Notes under the pieces: model-generated
Database searches by the model: none
What the model was told of the DNA's origin: nothing
Seen by the model: only the letters and a program-made list of their open reading frames with translations
Program-made: the position numbers and the translations under genes
In this document: in pieces, positions 16,802 through 24,542 of the stretch
How positions within the stretch are numbered: the stretch's first letter is position 1
Layout: every line of letters begins with the position of its first letter
Source of the DNA: an uncultured Eggerthella sp.
Lineage (GTDB): Bacteria > Actinomycetota > Coriobacteriia > Coriobacteriales > Eggerthellaceae
DNA: 42,772 bases
Reading direction: 5' to 3'
Assembly (NCBI GenBank): GCA_900542265.1
Contig: UQML01000015.1
Span: 1 to 42,772 of the forward strand

Positions 16802-17716
16802 TTGAGTGTCTTTTTTCTTGGGTACTTTGGTTACCAGTACAATCATGGCAATCATAAGTCCAAAGCCCACCAGATCAATAGGAGGAAATGAGGTGCCGAG
16901 CCATGCCCAACTAAACAACGTTGCTGAAATTGGCTCGATAGTAGCAAGCAGTGCGCTTTTTACCGGTCCTAGATCTTTTACCCCTTGGAAGTAAAATACG
17001 AACGCTAAAAACGTGCCAATGATGGCCATGTACACCATGCAAAGCCATCCTTGTGCGTCAAGTTCTACTACTGTGTTCCAGGGCTGTGCAATCATGGTTA
17101 AAAGAATTGCGCCCATAATCGAAGCGGTACCGACGGTGCAGATGTTACCCCATCGCGCCAAAAGTTCTTTTGGATAGATGGTAAGCACGGAGGCAAAGAC
17201 GGCGTTCAAAAGACCCAAGATAATACCAGCTATAGGCAAGACGAGTTGGGTAGGATCACCGTGGGTTGCAATGATAAAAACAGAGAGGAATGCGAGGATA
17301 AATCCTGCAACATCGCGTTTTGAAGGAGCCTTGTGATACACAAAAGACGTCCAGGCAATAATCATGACAATTTCTAAGCATTGCAGGACAGTTGCCGTGC
17401 CGGCATTAGTTACCTGAATGGAAGCCATGTAGACAAGCTGGCAAGCTACCAGACCACAGATAGTGTAAATGATAAGTTTTCTTATTGAGCGCACATCGGT
17501 GATCATTTGCACAAAACGTTTGCGATCTTTGAAAACAATAAGAAGCGCAAAGCATGGAGCTGCAAGCATGAATCTAAACCAAGAGAGATACATTAATGAC
17601 ACCGAAGTGTGTTGCAAAAGATACTCTCCGCAGGCTCCCGAGAAGCCCCAGCAAATGCCACCAGCAAGGCTCATGATGACGCCACGAATAAAGATTATTT
17701 TTGCTTGATGAGTCAC
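16775..17716 (-). CDS. EamA/DMT-family transporter
   Basis: A 313-residue inner-membrane protein with ten predicted helices arranged as two EamA repeats (about 12-148 and 165-300). The family exports or imports amino acids, nucleotides and other metabolites; the substrate cannot be told. The frame opens with GTG at 17716; ATG 17674 (MSLAGGICWGFSG) is an alternative that would shorten the N-terminus by 14 residues. The gene follows the deacetylase gene on the same strand by 47 bp, with an inverted repeat between them. Confidence 0.85.
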   Translation of the reverse strand: MTHQAKIIFIRGVIMSLAGGICWGFSGACGEYLLQHTSVSLMYLSWFRFMLAAPCFALLIVFKDRKRFVQMITDVRSIRKLIIYTICGLVACQLVYMASIQVTNAGTATVLQCLEIVMIIAWTSFVYHKAPSKRDVAGFILAFLSVFIIATHGDPTQLVLPIAGIILGLLNAVFASVLTIYPKELLARWGNICTVGTASIMGAILLTMIAQPWNTVVELDAQGWLCMVYMAIIGTFLAFVFYFQGVKDLGPVKSALLATIEPISATLFSWAWLGTSFPPIDLVGFGLMIAMIVLVTKVPKKKDTQEKNSPVEA

Positions 17717-17725
17717 TATATGTGG

Positions 17726-17762
17726 CTAGCCTTTGGTAAGAAGGGACTTAACGAAAGGCTAG
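17726..17762 (-). repeat. 9-bp inverted repeat between the deacetylase and EamA genes
   Basis: CTAGCCTTT (17726-17734) pairs with AAAGGCTAG (17754-17762) over a 19-nt loop. On the minus strand it sits right after the deacetylase stop and directly before the EamA start, where it includes the only purine-rich ribosome-binding candidate (AAAGG). No T-run follows, so it may be an attenuating stem rather than a terminator. Confidence 0.45.
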
Positions 17763-17763
17763 T

Positions 17764-20151
17764 TTACCCTTGATAGGGATAACGTTCAATTAATTCGGTG
17801 ATAGTGATGAGCTCATATCCTTGTGACTTCAAATAGGGAATAGCCTCTTGAAGAGCAGCAACTGTTTGGGAGCGGTCTCCACCACCATCATGCATCAAGA
17901 TAACTTCGCCAGGTTTTGCGCTCTTAATACGGCTTGCAATCGTTTCAGTGCCGGGGCGTTTCCAGTCGAGCGTATCAATGTTCCAGCCAATTTCTCCTGA
18001 AATAAGAGGCGATAGGTCATGGGCGACCTCTACGTCGAAATTGCCGCCTGGTGCACGGAAATACTTGCTTCCTGGCGCGCCTGTTGCATCTTGGATTGCT
18101 TGATTGCCCTTGTTTACCTCATCGAGACGTTCTTGGGTTGCCATTAGATTCAAACTTACGCCCTGCCCTGAGCCAGCTGCGTGATCCCAAGTATGTGTTG
18201 CAATCTCGTTGCCCTCATCGTGTGCACGCTTAACAATGTCTGCGTGGCTCGCAATCTGATCACCAATGGTATAGAACGTAGCATGCGCATCGTTGTCTTT
18301 GAGAATATTGAGAATGGTTTCGGTGTTAGAATCCCAAGGGCCATCATCAATGGTGATGGCCGCTACTTTATCGCCATGGGTGTCAGCATTGTAATATTGA
18401 ATGATCTCTGTCACGGGTTCTTTGGAGGTCATATCAACGGTGATACCAGACTCATTGCCGGTGCGTGTGACTTTGGTGCCGTCCTCTCCCTTGACGGTGT
18501 ATACATGAAGTGCTCCGACACCCTTTGCTTCCGTGGTGTAGGGGATGGTTTGTTCGTTAGAGTCCGTATAAGGCTCAGTAATATCAGTGCCGTCAGCGAT
18601 AGCCACCTTCTCTCCGCCGCGCAAACGCTGTGTAAAATCAGTTACTGATTCATCGTTGACGGTGATGGTGGCACGATTGCCTTCGCCGGCTCGCATTACT
18701 GATGCGTCAACAGCTACGTAGTTGCCAGGATTGACGCTTACCAAGTTGTTGTCAAGAATACCTTCGAGAGTACGTTCGTCACCTGAAACGGTGACCGTTT
18801 CTCCGTTTAAAGTAATGTCAATAGCATGGTTGTTGTCGTAATTGATCCAGCCGATTACGCCCACTACCACGAGCGCGACTAAGCAAACGCCAGCAACAAT
18901 AAGAGCCCGAGCAGGCGACTTCTTTTTCTTAGGGCGTGGTGCTCCCACGTTCATAGGGATAAACTTTCCCTGATTATGGTTGCCGCCACCGTTGTTTCCG
19001 TTTTTATTGGTAGTACTAACAGCGTGATGGGCGCCCGTTGTGCCTGCGTCAGCATTATCGGTTGTGTTGCTATGGTTGTATGCTTGCTGGTTACGATGGG
19101 CTGAGTAGGCTCCCGCAGTGCGCAGGGGAGCCTGAGGATCCGCAGGATTAGGGTAGAACTGTGTGTCAACAGGCCGCATTGGTGTAGACGCATCAGGACG
19201 GCCTGATTGTCCATAGCGTGAGCGGTCAAACTGGGCTGCGACAGAAACCGGCTCGAATGCACTAGACTCATTTGCATGAGCACCGACTGCACTAAATTGT
19301 TTGGTAGCAAAAGGATCGTGCTCAGAGTTTGTATGATTTGCGTTCGCGGATGTCGTGTTCGTTATAGATTTTGCGGGCGCTTCGCTTCTGGGGTCATCCT
19401 CAGTGCCAACTAAGTGGATAGGGATTTCGCCAGTCATATGGTCAAAATAGTCGGGAACCGGAGTGGCAAACGAGCCATCACGCGGGATGTAGTCAGTTGA
19501 AGTTTTTTCGTCTTCATCATCAAGGATGCCCGGTGACGGTTCAAAAAGACGTTGTGTTTTAGCAGGCGTAGCAGGTGCTTTAGCAGGCGTAACAGGTAAG
19601 GATGAGGACGTAGGATAATTGAGCTCTTCATATGCGGGTCTGCGGGTTGATTGACCAGCGAGTCCCTCGTAGCTATGTGTGCTATCGGGCGCTGATTGAG
19701 CAGCATAGGAACCAACTGAGTAAGAGTCAGTTGAGTAGGAACGGATGGTGTAGCCACCAAGACTATCCGTTGTGTCCGCACCCATGGCATTAGTCGTGGT
19801 ATGAGTAGTGCTATCGGATGGTGTTGGGTCTAGGGATTGGAATGACCCTGTTCCGATTGAGGAAAACGATCCTGTTGCTCCACGGGTTGGATGCTCAGCA
19901 ACGCCCATTGATCCACGGAGGGGAGCCAAAATATCAAACTCATCAGCGTGATGGTCGGCATATTGCTGTGCTGGTGTTGGATGTGTTCCGTCAGGGGAGA
20001 GCATGCCAATGCGACGCGCTTCATTTTGAAGTTCTTCGCGGGCGCTCCCCATGCTTACGCGCGGACCTTTTGAGCGTGGTCTGCGATGGGGCTTGGGAGT
20101 TTGTGCATCACTATCACGATGGGGTGTGTCATTATCTGAAAAAAGAGGCAT
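17764..20151 (-). CDS. Membrane-anchored polysaccharide deacetylase with long cytoplasmic tail
   Basis: Probably removes N- or O-acetyl groups from peptidoglycan or another wall glycan. The 795-residue protein has three parts. Residues 1-412 are a low-complexity region rich in Ser, Thr, Pro, Asn and His with local repeats (GSFSSIG/GSFQSL, SYSTDSYSVGSY, TPAKAPATPAK). A single helix lies at 415-435 behind KKKK, which places the first part in the cytoplasm. The outer part has about 150 residues resembling G5/DUF348-type wall-associated beta domains, then a NodB deacetylase domain (593-795) with all motifs: Asp602-Asp603 in TIDDGP, His653/His657 in HTWDH, Arg699 in RAPGG, Asp726 in DTLDW and His754 in LMHD. 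Start ATG 20151 has AAAAGGAA upstream; the frame extends 27 codons more. Confidence 0.92.
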   Translation of the reverse strand: MPLFSDNDTPHRDSDAQTPKPHRRPRSKGPRVSMGSAREELQNEARRIGMLSPDGTHPTPAQQYADHHADEFDILAPLRGSMGVAEHPTRGATGSFSSIGTGSFQSLDPTPSDSTTHTTTNAMGADTTDSLGGYTIRSYSTDSYSVGSYAAQSAPDSTHSYEGLAGQSTRRPAYEELNYPTSSSLPVTPAKAPATPAKTQRLFEPSPGILDDEDEKTSTDYIPRDGSFATPVPDYFDHMTGEIPIHLVGTEDDPRSEAPAKSITNTTSANANHTNSEHDPFATKQFSAVGAHANESSAFEPVSVAAQFDRSRYGQSGRPDASTPMRPVDTQFYPNPADPQAPLRTAGAYSAHRNQQAYNHSNTTDNADAGTTGAHHAVSTTNKNGNNGGGNHNQGKFIPMNVGAPRPKKKKSPARALIVAGVCLVALVVVGVIGWINYDNNHAIDITLNGETVTVSGDERTLEGILDNNLVSVNPGNYVAVDASVMRAGEGNRATITVNDESVTDFTQRLRGGEKVAIADGTDITEPYTDSNEQTIPYTTEAKGVGALHVYTVKGEDGTKVTRTGNESGITVDMTSKEPVTEIIQYYNADTHGDKVAAITIDDGPWDSNTETILNILKDNDAHATFYTIGDQIASHADIVKRAHDEGNEIATHTWDHAAGSGQGVSLNLMATQERLDEVNKGNQAIQDATGAPGSKYFRAPGGNFDVEVAHDLSPLISGEIGWNIDTLDWKRPGTETIASRIKSAKPGEVILMHDGGGDRSQTVAALQEAIPYLKSQGYELITITELIERYPYQG

Positions 20152-20335
20152 GAGCGCTGGTTCCTTTTCAATTGCGTGTTTGCGATATGTGCCAATTTTT
20201 GTACGAAAAATATACGGTATATGTGTGAACAAATTGTACTCGTCTCTTGTGAAAGTATGTGTGGTAATTACGTCTAAAACCTTAATTTTTTCCTAGTAAG
20301 TTACTTACCTTTGGGAAACGTTATGAAGTTCGGGC

Positions 20336-20392
20336 TTGACAATACCGGGGAGGGGTATATTCTTGATTCAATCTTATACCCTATAGGGGTAT
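20336..20392 (+). promoter_or_regulatory. Copper-responsive promoter with two CsoR-type operators
   Basis: A -35 TTGACA at 20336-20341 and a -10 around 20356-20363 (TATATTCT) precede csoR. Two 17-bp sites of identical design, ATACC-N7-GGTAT, are present: ATACCGGGGAGGGGTAT at 20342-20358, filling the promoter spacer, and ATACCCTATAGGGGTAT at 20376-20392, just behind the start of transcription. The second is the classic CsoR pseudo-palindrome. Repression by apo-CsoR and release by Cu(I) is inferred from the family. Confidence 0.85.
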
Positions 20393-20421
20393 CTAATTAC
20401 CCTTGAGCAAAGGTTATCGAC

Positions 20422-20730
20422 ATGTCTGAAGAACTACACACAGAAATACATAAGAAAGATACAGAACGACCTCAAGAATTTCAGGATGATATTCAAAAAC
20501 GCCTTAATAAGGTGATTGGTCAGTTACATGGCGTGAAGAACATGATTGATGATAATCGTTATTGCGGAGATGTATTAATACAGCTCTCGGCGGCCTCATC
20601 GGCACTTCGTACGGTTTCTGCACTCATTATGGAAAACCATATGCAGACATGTGTCGTGGAAAAAATCAAGCGTGATGATCCTGAAGTGGTTGAAGAGACT
20701 GTTCAGCTCATGAAGAAATTCTTGCGATAA
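20422..20730 (+). CDS. csoR: Copper-sensing transcriptional repressor
   Basis: A 102-residue all-helical CsoR/RcnR-family repressor. The Cu(I) ligand set of true CsoR proteins is complete with the correct spacing: Cys48 (RYCGDVL), His73 and Cys77 (ENHMQTC), 25 and 4 residues apart as in the mycobacterial protein. The DNA-contacting first helix KRLNKVIGQLHGVKNMI is well kept. It is the first gene of the copper operon, 29 bp before copA, and two operators lie in its promoter, so it is autoregulated. AAAGG precedes ATG 20422. The first 20 residues are a polar extension. Confidence 0.95.
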   Translation: MSEELHTEIHKKDTERPQEFQDDIQKRLNKVIGQLHGVKNMIDDNRYCGDVLIQLSAASSALRTVSALIMENHMQTCVVEKIKRDDPEVVEETVQLMKKFLR

Positions 20731-20759
20731 CGTCTTGCGCAATAAGGTGGATAAAGCAA

Positions 20760-23327
20760 ATGAAACAAACCTTTGACATACTGGGGATGACCTGTTCAGC
20801 CTGCTCGGCACGGGTTGATAAGGCAACACATGCTGTTTCTGGCGTTGAATCGGTTGCTGTTAATCTGCTGAAAAACTCGATGGAAGTTACCTATGAGGGT
20901 GACGCATCAGTTGTATCTGAGATTAGCAGAGCGGTTGCCAATGCGGGGTATCAAGCAATTCCGCGTATGCTTTCTTCCGAGGATACCCTTGGCAATGCAG
21001 TAGGCAATGCAGCGCAACAAGCGGCTCAGAATGCAGCGCACACGGTCAAAATGCGTCTTATTGTCTCAACCATTTTTACCGTTCCTTTGTTTTATCTTTC
21101 TATGGGGCATATGTTTGGTTGGCCTCTACCTGCAATTTTTTTGGGTGATTCCCAAACGATGATTTTCGGTCTCACGCAGCTTCTTTTGCTTGCGCCCGTA
21201 ATATTTGTTAACTTTTCGTTCTTCTCACATGGTTTTAAAGTGCTTTTCCAGGGTGCGCCTAACATGGATTCGCTCATTGCTCTTGGCGCATCGGCATCAA
21301 CAGCGTATGGTGTTTATGCGCTCTATGTGATTGCTTATGCATTGGGTGTCGGTGATTATCATGGCGCACATAGTGCTGCGATGGACCTCTATTTTGAGTC
21401 CGCTGCTATGATTTTGACGCTTATTACACTTGGTAAGTATTTTGAGAGTCGCGCGAAAGCCAAAACGACTGATTCGCTTTCGCATCTGATAGACCTATCG
21501 CCTAAAACAGCTACCCAAATCATTGAAGGAGTCGAACAGCAGGTGCCGGTGGAAACGGTGCGACCAGGTGCCCTCCTTGTTGTGAAAGCGGGTGAGGCAG
21601 TGCCTGTCGATGGCGTGATTGTTGACGGCGCCGGATCACTTGATGAATCTGTTATCACGGGGGAATCCGTTCCGGTGGATAAAGAAGCAGGCGATGGGGT
21701 TACTGGTGCAACTATCAATACTGCAGGTTGGTTTATCATGCGTGCCGAGCGTGTTGGAGATCAAACAACACTTGCAGGCATTATCCGCTTAGTTGATGAA
21801 GCAACCTCGTCTAAGGCGCCTATTGAAAAAATTGCCGATAAAATTTCAGGCATATTTGTACCTGTTGTTATTGGTATTGCGCTCGTTACCTTGTGTGTAT
21901 GGCTTGCTGTTGGCGCATCCTTTGCGCAAGCGCTTTCATATGCGGTTTCGGTATTGGTTGTTTCGTGTCCGTGTGCGCTCGGTCTTGCAACACCGACCGC
22001 TATCATGGTCGGGACAGGACGAGGAGCGGTGCACGGCATTCTCTTTAAATCTGCTGATGCGCTTGAAACTGCTCACACTGTTAAAACAGTGGTGTTTGAT
22101 AAGACGGGAACGCTGACTGAAGGCAAACCGACGGTGACTGATGTAATTCCTGTGCAAGGCATGACTGCCGATGAGCTTCTTGCGCTTGCTTATACACTTG
22201 AGATGCGCTCGGAGCATCCGCTCGCGCAGGCGATCGTTGCTTATGTTGCATTACAACTGAGCGACCAATGTAGCCTCCCGACAATCACGCAGTTCGAGCA
22301 ACTTGCTGGTCAAGGCGTTCGTGCAGACTACAATGGTGCATCAGGGCTTGCGGGTAATGTGCGTTTAATGCACACTCATCATATTGACTGCAGTGCTTAT
22401 CAAGACTTAGCTGATGAGCTTGCTCGCCAGGGAAAGACAGTGCTCTACTTTGCTCAAAATGGTGTCTTTGCAGGAATGATTGCTCTTGCAGATCAGCCCA
22501 AGCCTGAATCTGCGACTGCTATTGCGCAGCTCAAAAATCTTGGAATCAAAACGGTCATGCTCACGGGTGACAACGAGCAGACCGCTCATGCAATTCAAGC
22601 GCATCTTGGCGTTGATAGAGTGATTGCAGGGGTGCTTCCTGATGGTAAAGAGCAGGTAATCCGTGAACTTTCTCAAAAGGGAAGTGTTGCTATGGTTGGC
22701 GATGGGATTAATGATGCTCCTGCTCTTGCGCGTGCTGATATTGGCATTGCTATTGGAGCAGGAACTGATATCGCAATAGAGAGTGCATCAGTGGTATTGA
22801 TGCACTCAAATCCTGCCGATGTTCCTTCAACTTTATTGCTTTCACGTGCCACCATGCGCACAATTAAGCAAAACTTGTTTTGGGCATTGATTTATAACGC
22901 GCTCTGCATTCCACTTGCGGCGGGTTGTTTTGCCGTATGGCTTGGGTGGTCGCTCAATCCTATGATTGCAGCAGCCGCCATGAGTTTTTCAAGTGTGTGC
23001 GTGGTAACTAATGCCTTGCGCTTGCGCCGTTGGCATCCAATCCCATCACTCTCTGCGATTTCCTATATTGCGTCACCAGCTACAGTAGAAGCTTTAATGC
23101 CAAAGGAGGACAACAAAATGACTACTAAGAAAATCTCGGTTGAAGGAATGATGTGTCAACACTGCGTTAGCCATGTTAAGAAGGCGCTTGAAGGTGTCGA
23201 TGGAGTCGCGGAGGCGAGTGTTGATTTGGACGGAAAGACAGCCACAGTCACCCTCGTTAGTGATGTTGATGATCAAAGCTTGATCAATGCCATTGTTGAA
23301 GCTGGATACGAAGCGACTATGAAATAG
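20760..23327 (+). CDS. copA: Copper-exporting P1B-type ATPase with C-terminal CopZ-like domain
   Basis: Pumps Cu(I) out of the cytoplasm. Order of parts in 855 residues: heavy-metal domain 1 with Cys12/Cys15 (GMTCSAC), membrane helices, actuator loop with TGES at 300-303, the Cu(I) site Cys403-Pro-Cys405 in helix 6, phosphorylated Asp447 in DKTGT, the SEHPLA nucleotide motif, GDGINDAP, and the last two helices with YN and MSxSS, the Cu(I) class signature. After the final helix the frame runs on, without a stop, into a second heavy-metal domain with Cys799/Cys802 (GMMCQHC). Most CopA proteins end at the last helix; this added domain is a full CopZ chaperone with its own ribosome binding site (see 23118). 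Cotranscribed with csoR. Confidence 0.96.
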   Translation: MKQTFDILGMTCSACSARVDKATHAVSGVESVAVNLLKNSMEVTYEGDASVVSEISRAVANAGYQAIPRMLSSEDTLGNAVGNAAQQAAQNAAHTVKMRLIVSTIFTVPLFYLSMGHMFGWPLPAIFLGDSQTMIFGLTQLLLLAPVIFVNFSFFSHGFKVLFQGAPNMDSLIALGASASTAYGVYALYVIAYALGVGDYHGAHSAAMDLYFESAAMILTLITLGKYFESRAKAKTTDSLSHLIDLSPKTATQIIEGVEQQVPVETVRPGALLVVKAGEAVPVDGVIVDGAGSLDESVITGESVPVDKEAGDGVTGATINTAGWFIMRAERVGDQTTLAGIIRLVDEATSSKAPIEKIADKISGIFVPVVIGIALVTLCVWLAVGASFAQALSYAVSVLVVSCPCALGLATPTAIMVGTGRGAVHGILFKSADALETAHTVKTVVFDKTGTLTEGKPTVTDVIPVQGMTADELLALAYTLEMRSEHPLAQAIVAYVALQLSDQCSLPTITQFEQLAGQGVRADYNGASGLAGNVRLMHTHHIDCSAYQDLADELARQGKTVLYFAQNGVFAGMIALADQPKPESATAIAQLKNLGIKTVMLTGDNEQTAHAIQAHLGVDRVIAGVLPDGKEQVIRELSQKGSVAMVGDGINDAPALARADIGIAIGAGTDIAIESASVVLMHSNPADVPSTLLLSRATMRTIKQNLFWALIYNALCIPLAAGCFAVWLGWSLNPMIAAAAMSFSSVCVVTNALRLRRWHPIPSLSAISYIASPATVEALMPKEDNKMTTKKISVEGMMCQHCVSHVKKALEGVDGVAEASVDLDGKTATVTLVSDVDDQSLINAIVEAGYEATMK
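23118..23327 (+). CDS. copZ: Internal in-frame start giving a free CopZ-type copper chaperone
   Basis: Inside copA and in the same frame, AAAGGAGGA at 23102-23110 stands 7 bases before ATG 23118, a near-ideal ribosome binding site. Translation from there would yield a 69-residue protein identical to the end of CopA: MTTKKISVEG, then the copper motif MxCxxC at residues 13-16 and a full beta-alpha-beta-beta-alpha-beta ferredoxin-like fold. This is the size and form of CopZ, which hands Cu(I) to CopA. The sequence therefore suggests two products from one frame: the fused ATPase and a free chaperone. That the internal start is used is inference. Confidence 0.6.
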   Translation: MTTKKISVEGMMCQHCVSHVKKALEGVDGVAEASVDLDGKTATVTLVSDVDDQSLINAIVEAGYEATMK

Positions 23328-23411
23328 CGCTTCCGCATGCACAAGACTATCTATGCTTTTTGTGTTACGTTTTGAACACTTCTTCACTCTTTTTTGATTT
23401 TAATGCCCCTC

Positions 23412-23582
23412 GTGACGAGTTGAGACTTTTTGTGAGCCTCGCTCGTCACTTCATTCTACTGAGGTAAATCTTTTATTCATCATCTGTCCAATAACGTGAC
23501 AAAACAGGTGCTTTGAGTGAGGATTTTAGCTTCTTATCATGTTGGCGATAGGGCTATTCAACAAGGTGACCCTCACTCAAAG
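23412..23582. repeat. Inverted repeats in the gap after copA
   Basis: No gene is seen between 23328 and 23700. Two inverted repeats occur: GTGACGAG (23412-23419) with CTCGTCAC (23442-23449), and a perfect 12-bp pair CTTTGAGTGAGG (23511-23522) with CCTCACTCAAAG (23571-23582) enclosing 48 nt. The second could close a larger RNA structure. Neither has a T-run, so they are not plain terminators. Confidence 0.5.
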
Positions 23583-23611
23583 GCCGATCTCGTCAAAAAG
23601 CCTTCAAAAGA

Positions 23612-23658
23612 AGCACACCGCTTCTCCTATGAATCAGATGAAGCGGTGTGCTTTCTAG
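23612..23658. terminator. Bidirectional terminator between copA and the desulforedoxin-like gene
   Basis: AGCACACCGCTTC (23612-23624) pairs perfectly over 13 bp with GAAGCGGTGTGCT (23640-23652), loop 15 nt. T-rich sequence follows on both strands (TTCTAGTTTTTA on plus, TTCTTTTG on minus), fitting the two convergent genes. Confidence 0.8.
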
Positions 23659-23700
23659 TTTTTAGCTCTTGAGTGCCGAGCACGTTAGTGTTTGAGCGTA

Positions 23701-24285
23701 TTAGCGATTACCTGCGTTAACCATGCGATCCATGCTGCGTACCAAAAGACCAAGGCCTTCAACGTAGCAATAGATTTCCATGCCTGATTTGCAGCGGAAG
23801 GTGCATTCTTGGCAAGGATTTTTGTCACAATATGCAAAGGCATCCTCATCGGCAAAGGCAAATACCAAAGGTGGCCATTTCTTAGGAGTGACATATTTAA
23901 GCTGTAAGCCGGTAAATGTTTTAAGGGCAATCCATTTAGGCTTTAAGCCAGACAAGCCGCCATCCCATTTGATTTCAACGCAGTTGTTATTGAAACCGCC
24001 TAAAATGCGGTAGTCAAACTTGAACTGATCTTGAACATCCTCCCATGGAATAGGCTCAAGCTTTTCCATGGGCTCTCCGCAGCAGCTGGGATTTATTTCA
24101 ATGCTAGAGTAGGGTAACTCAACACGCAAGGAACGCTCCCCATCATCTACGGTATGAGTCTCAACGGAACTATCGATACCAGCAAAAATAGTGCCACAAG
24201 TATTGCAGCGATAAAAAGGAATATGAGCCGCGGTAACGCGAGGCTTCCACGTTGCATGAGTGCGCGTTGGGCTGAATTCTGCCAT
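23701..24285 (-). CDS. Desulforedoxin-like, cysteine-rich protein
   Basis: A soluble 194-residue protein. The N-terminal part (about 22-75) has the rubredoxin-like iron site of desulforedoxin: CNTCG at 27-31 and a later CCGEPM. The C-terminal part adds a second group of cysteines (CDKNPCQECTFRCKSGMEIYC) that may hold another metal or disulfides. The middle region does not show the four-histidine, one-cysteine iron site of superoxide reductase, so a desulfoferrodoxin activity cannot be claimed. A role in oxygen or metal stress is plausible given the anaerobic setting. AGGAGGATCC lies before ATG 24285. Convergent with copA. Confidence 0.6.
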   Translation of the reverse strand: MAEFSPTRTHATWKPRVTAAHIPFYRCNTCGTIFAGIDSSVETHTVDDGERSLRVELPYSSIEINPSCCGEPMEKLEPIPWEDVQDQFKFDYRILGGFNNNCVEIKWDGGLSGLKPKWIALKTFTGLQLKYVTPKKWPPLVFAFADEDAFAYCDKNPCQECTFRCKSGMEIYCYVEGLGLLVRSMDRMVNAGNR

Positions 24286-24378
24286 GGATCCTCCTGGTTT
24301 TTCTCATGTTTGATCTTATTTGTTGCGATTATTTTAATGAACCCCATCATCAAATGCCACATCGTAATGCTATATCGT

Positions 24379-24414
24379 AAAAAGAAAGTAAAAAAGAAAG
24401 TAAAAAAGAAAGTA
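24379..24414 (+). repeat. Three perfect 12-bp tandem copies in the leader of the crotonase gene
   Basis: AAAAAGAAAGTA is repeated three times without change at 24379-24390, 24391-24402 and 24403-24414, followed by more A/G-rich sequence. It lies in the 257-bp divergent region between the desulforedoxin-like gene and the crotonase gene, and copy number could vary by slippage. Confidence 0.85.
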
Positions 24415-24542
24415 AAGAGAGAGATAAAAAATAGAGAGAGTATCTTTGACAAGGCGCTGGTGCACTTTTACAATTTAAGAACTATGTTAAGTTTCCAACT
24501 GGGAAGGGGATGCGCATGAGCGTATACCAGGAGGCATATAAA

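Noticed and set aside
23701..24285. Superoxide reductase (desulfoferrodoxin) assignment
   Set aside because: The His/Cys iron site of the catalytic domain is not visible; only the desulforedoxin-type part is.
24147..24452. Hydrophobic minus-strand frame
   Set aside because: Its Phe/Leu-rich start is only the reverse translation of the A-rich 12-bp repeats, and the rest lies across the desulforedoxin-like gene in another frame.
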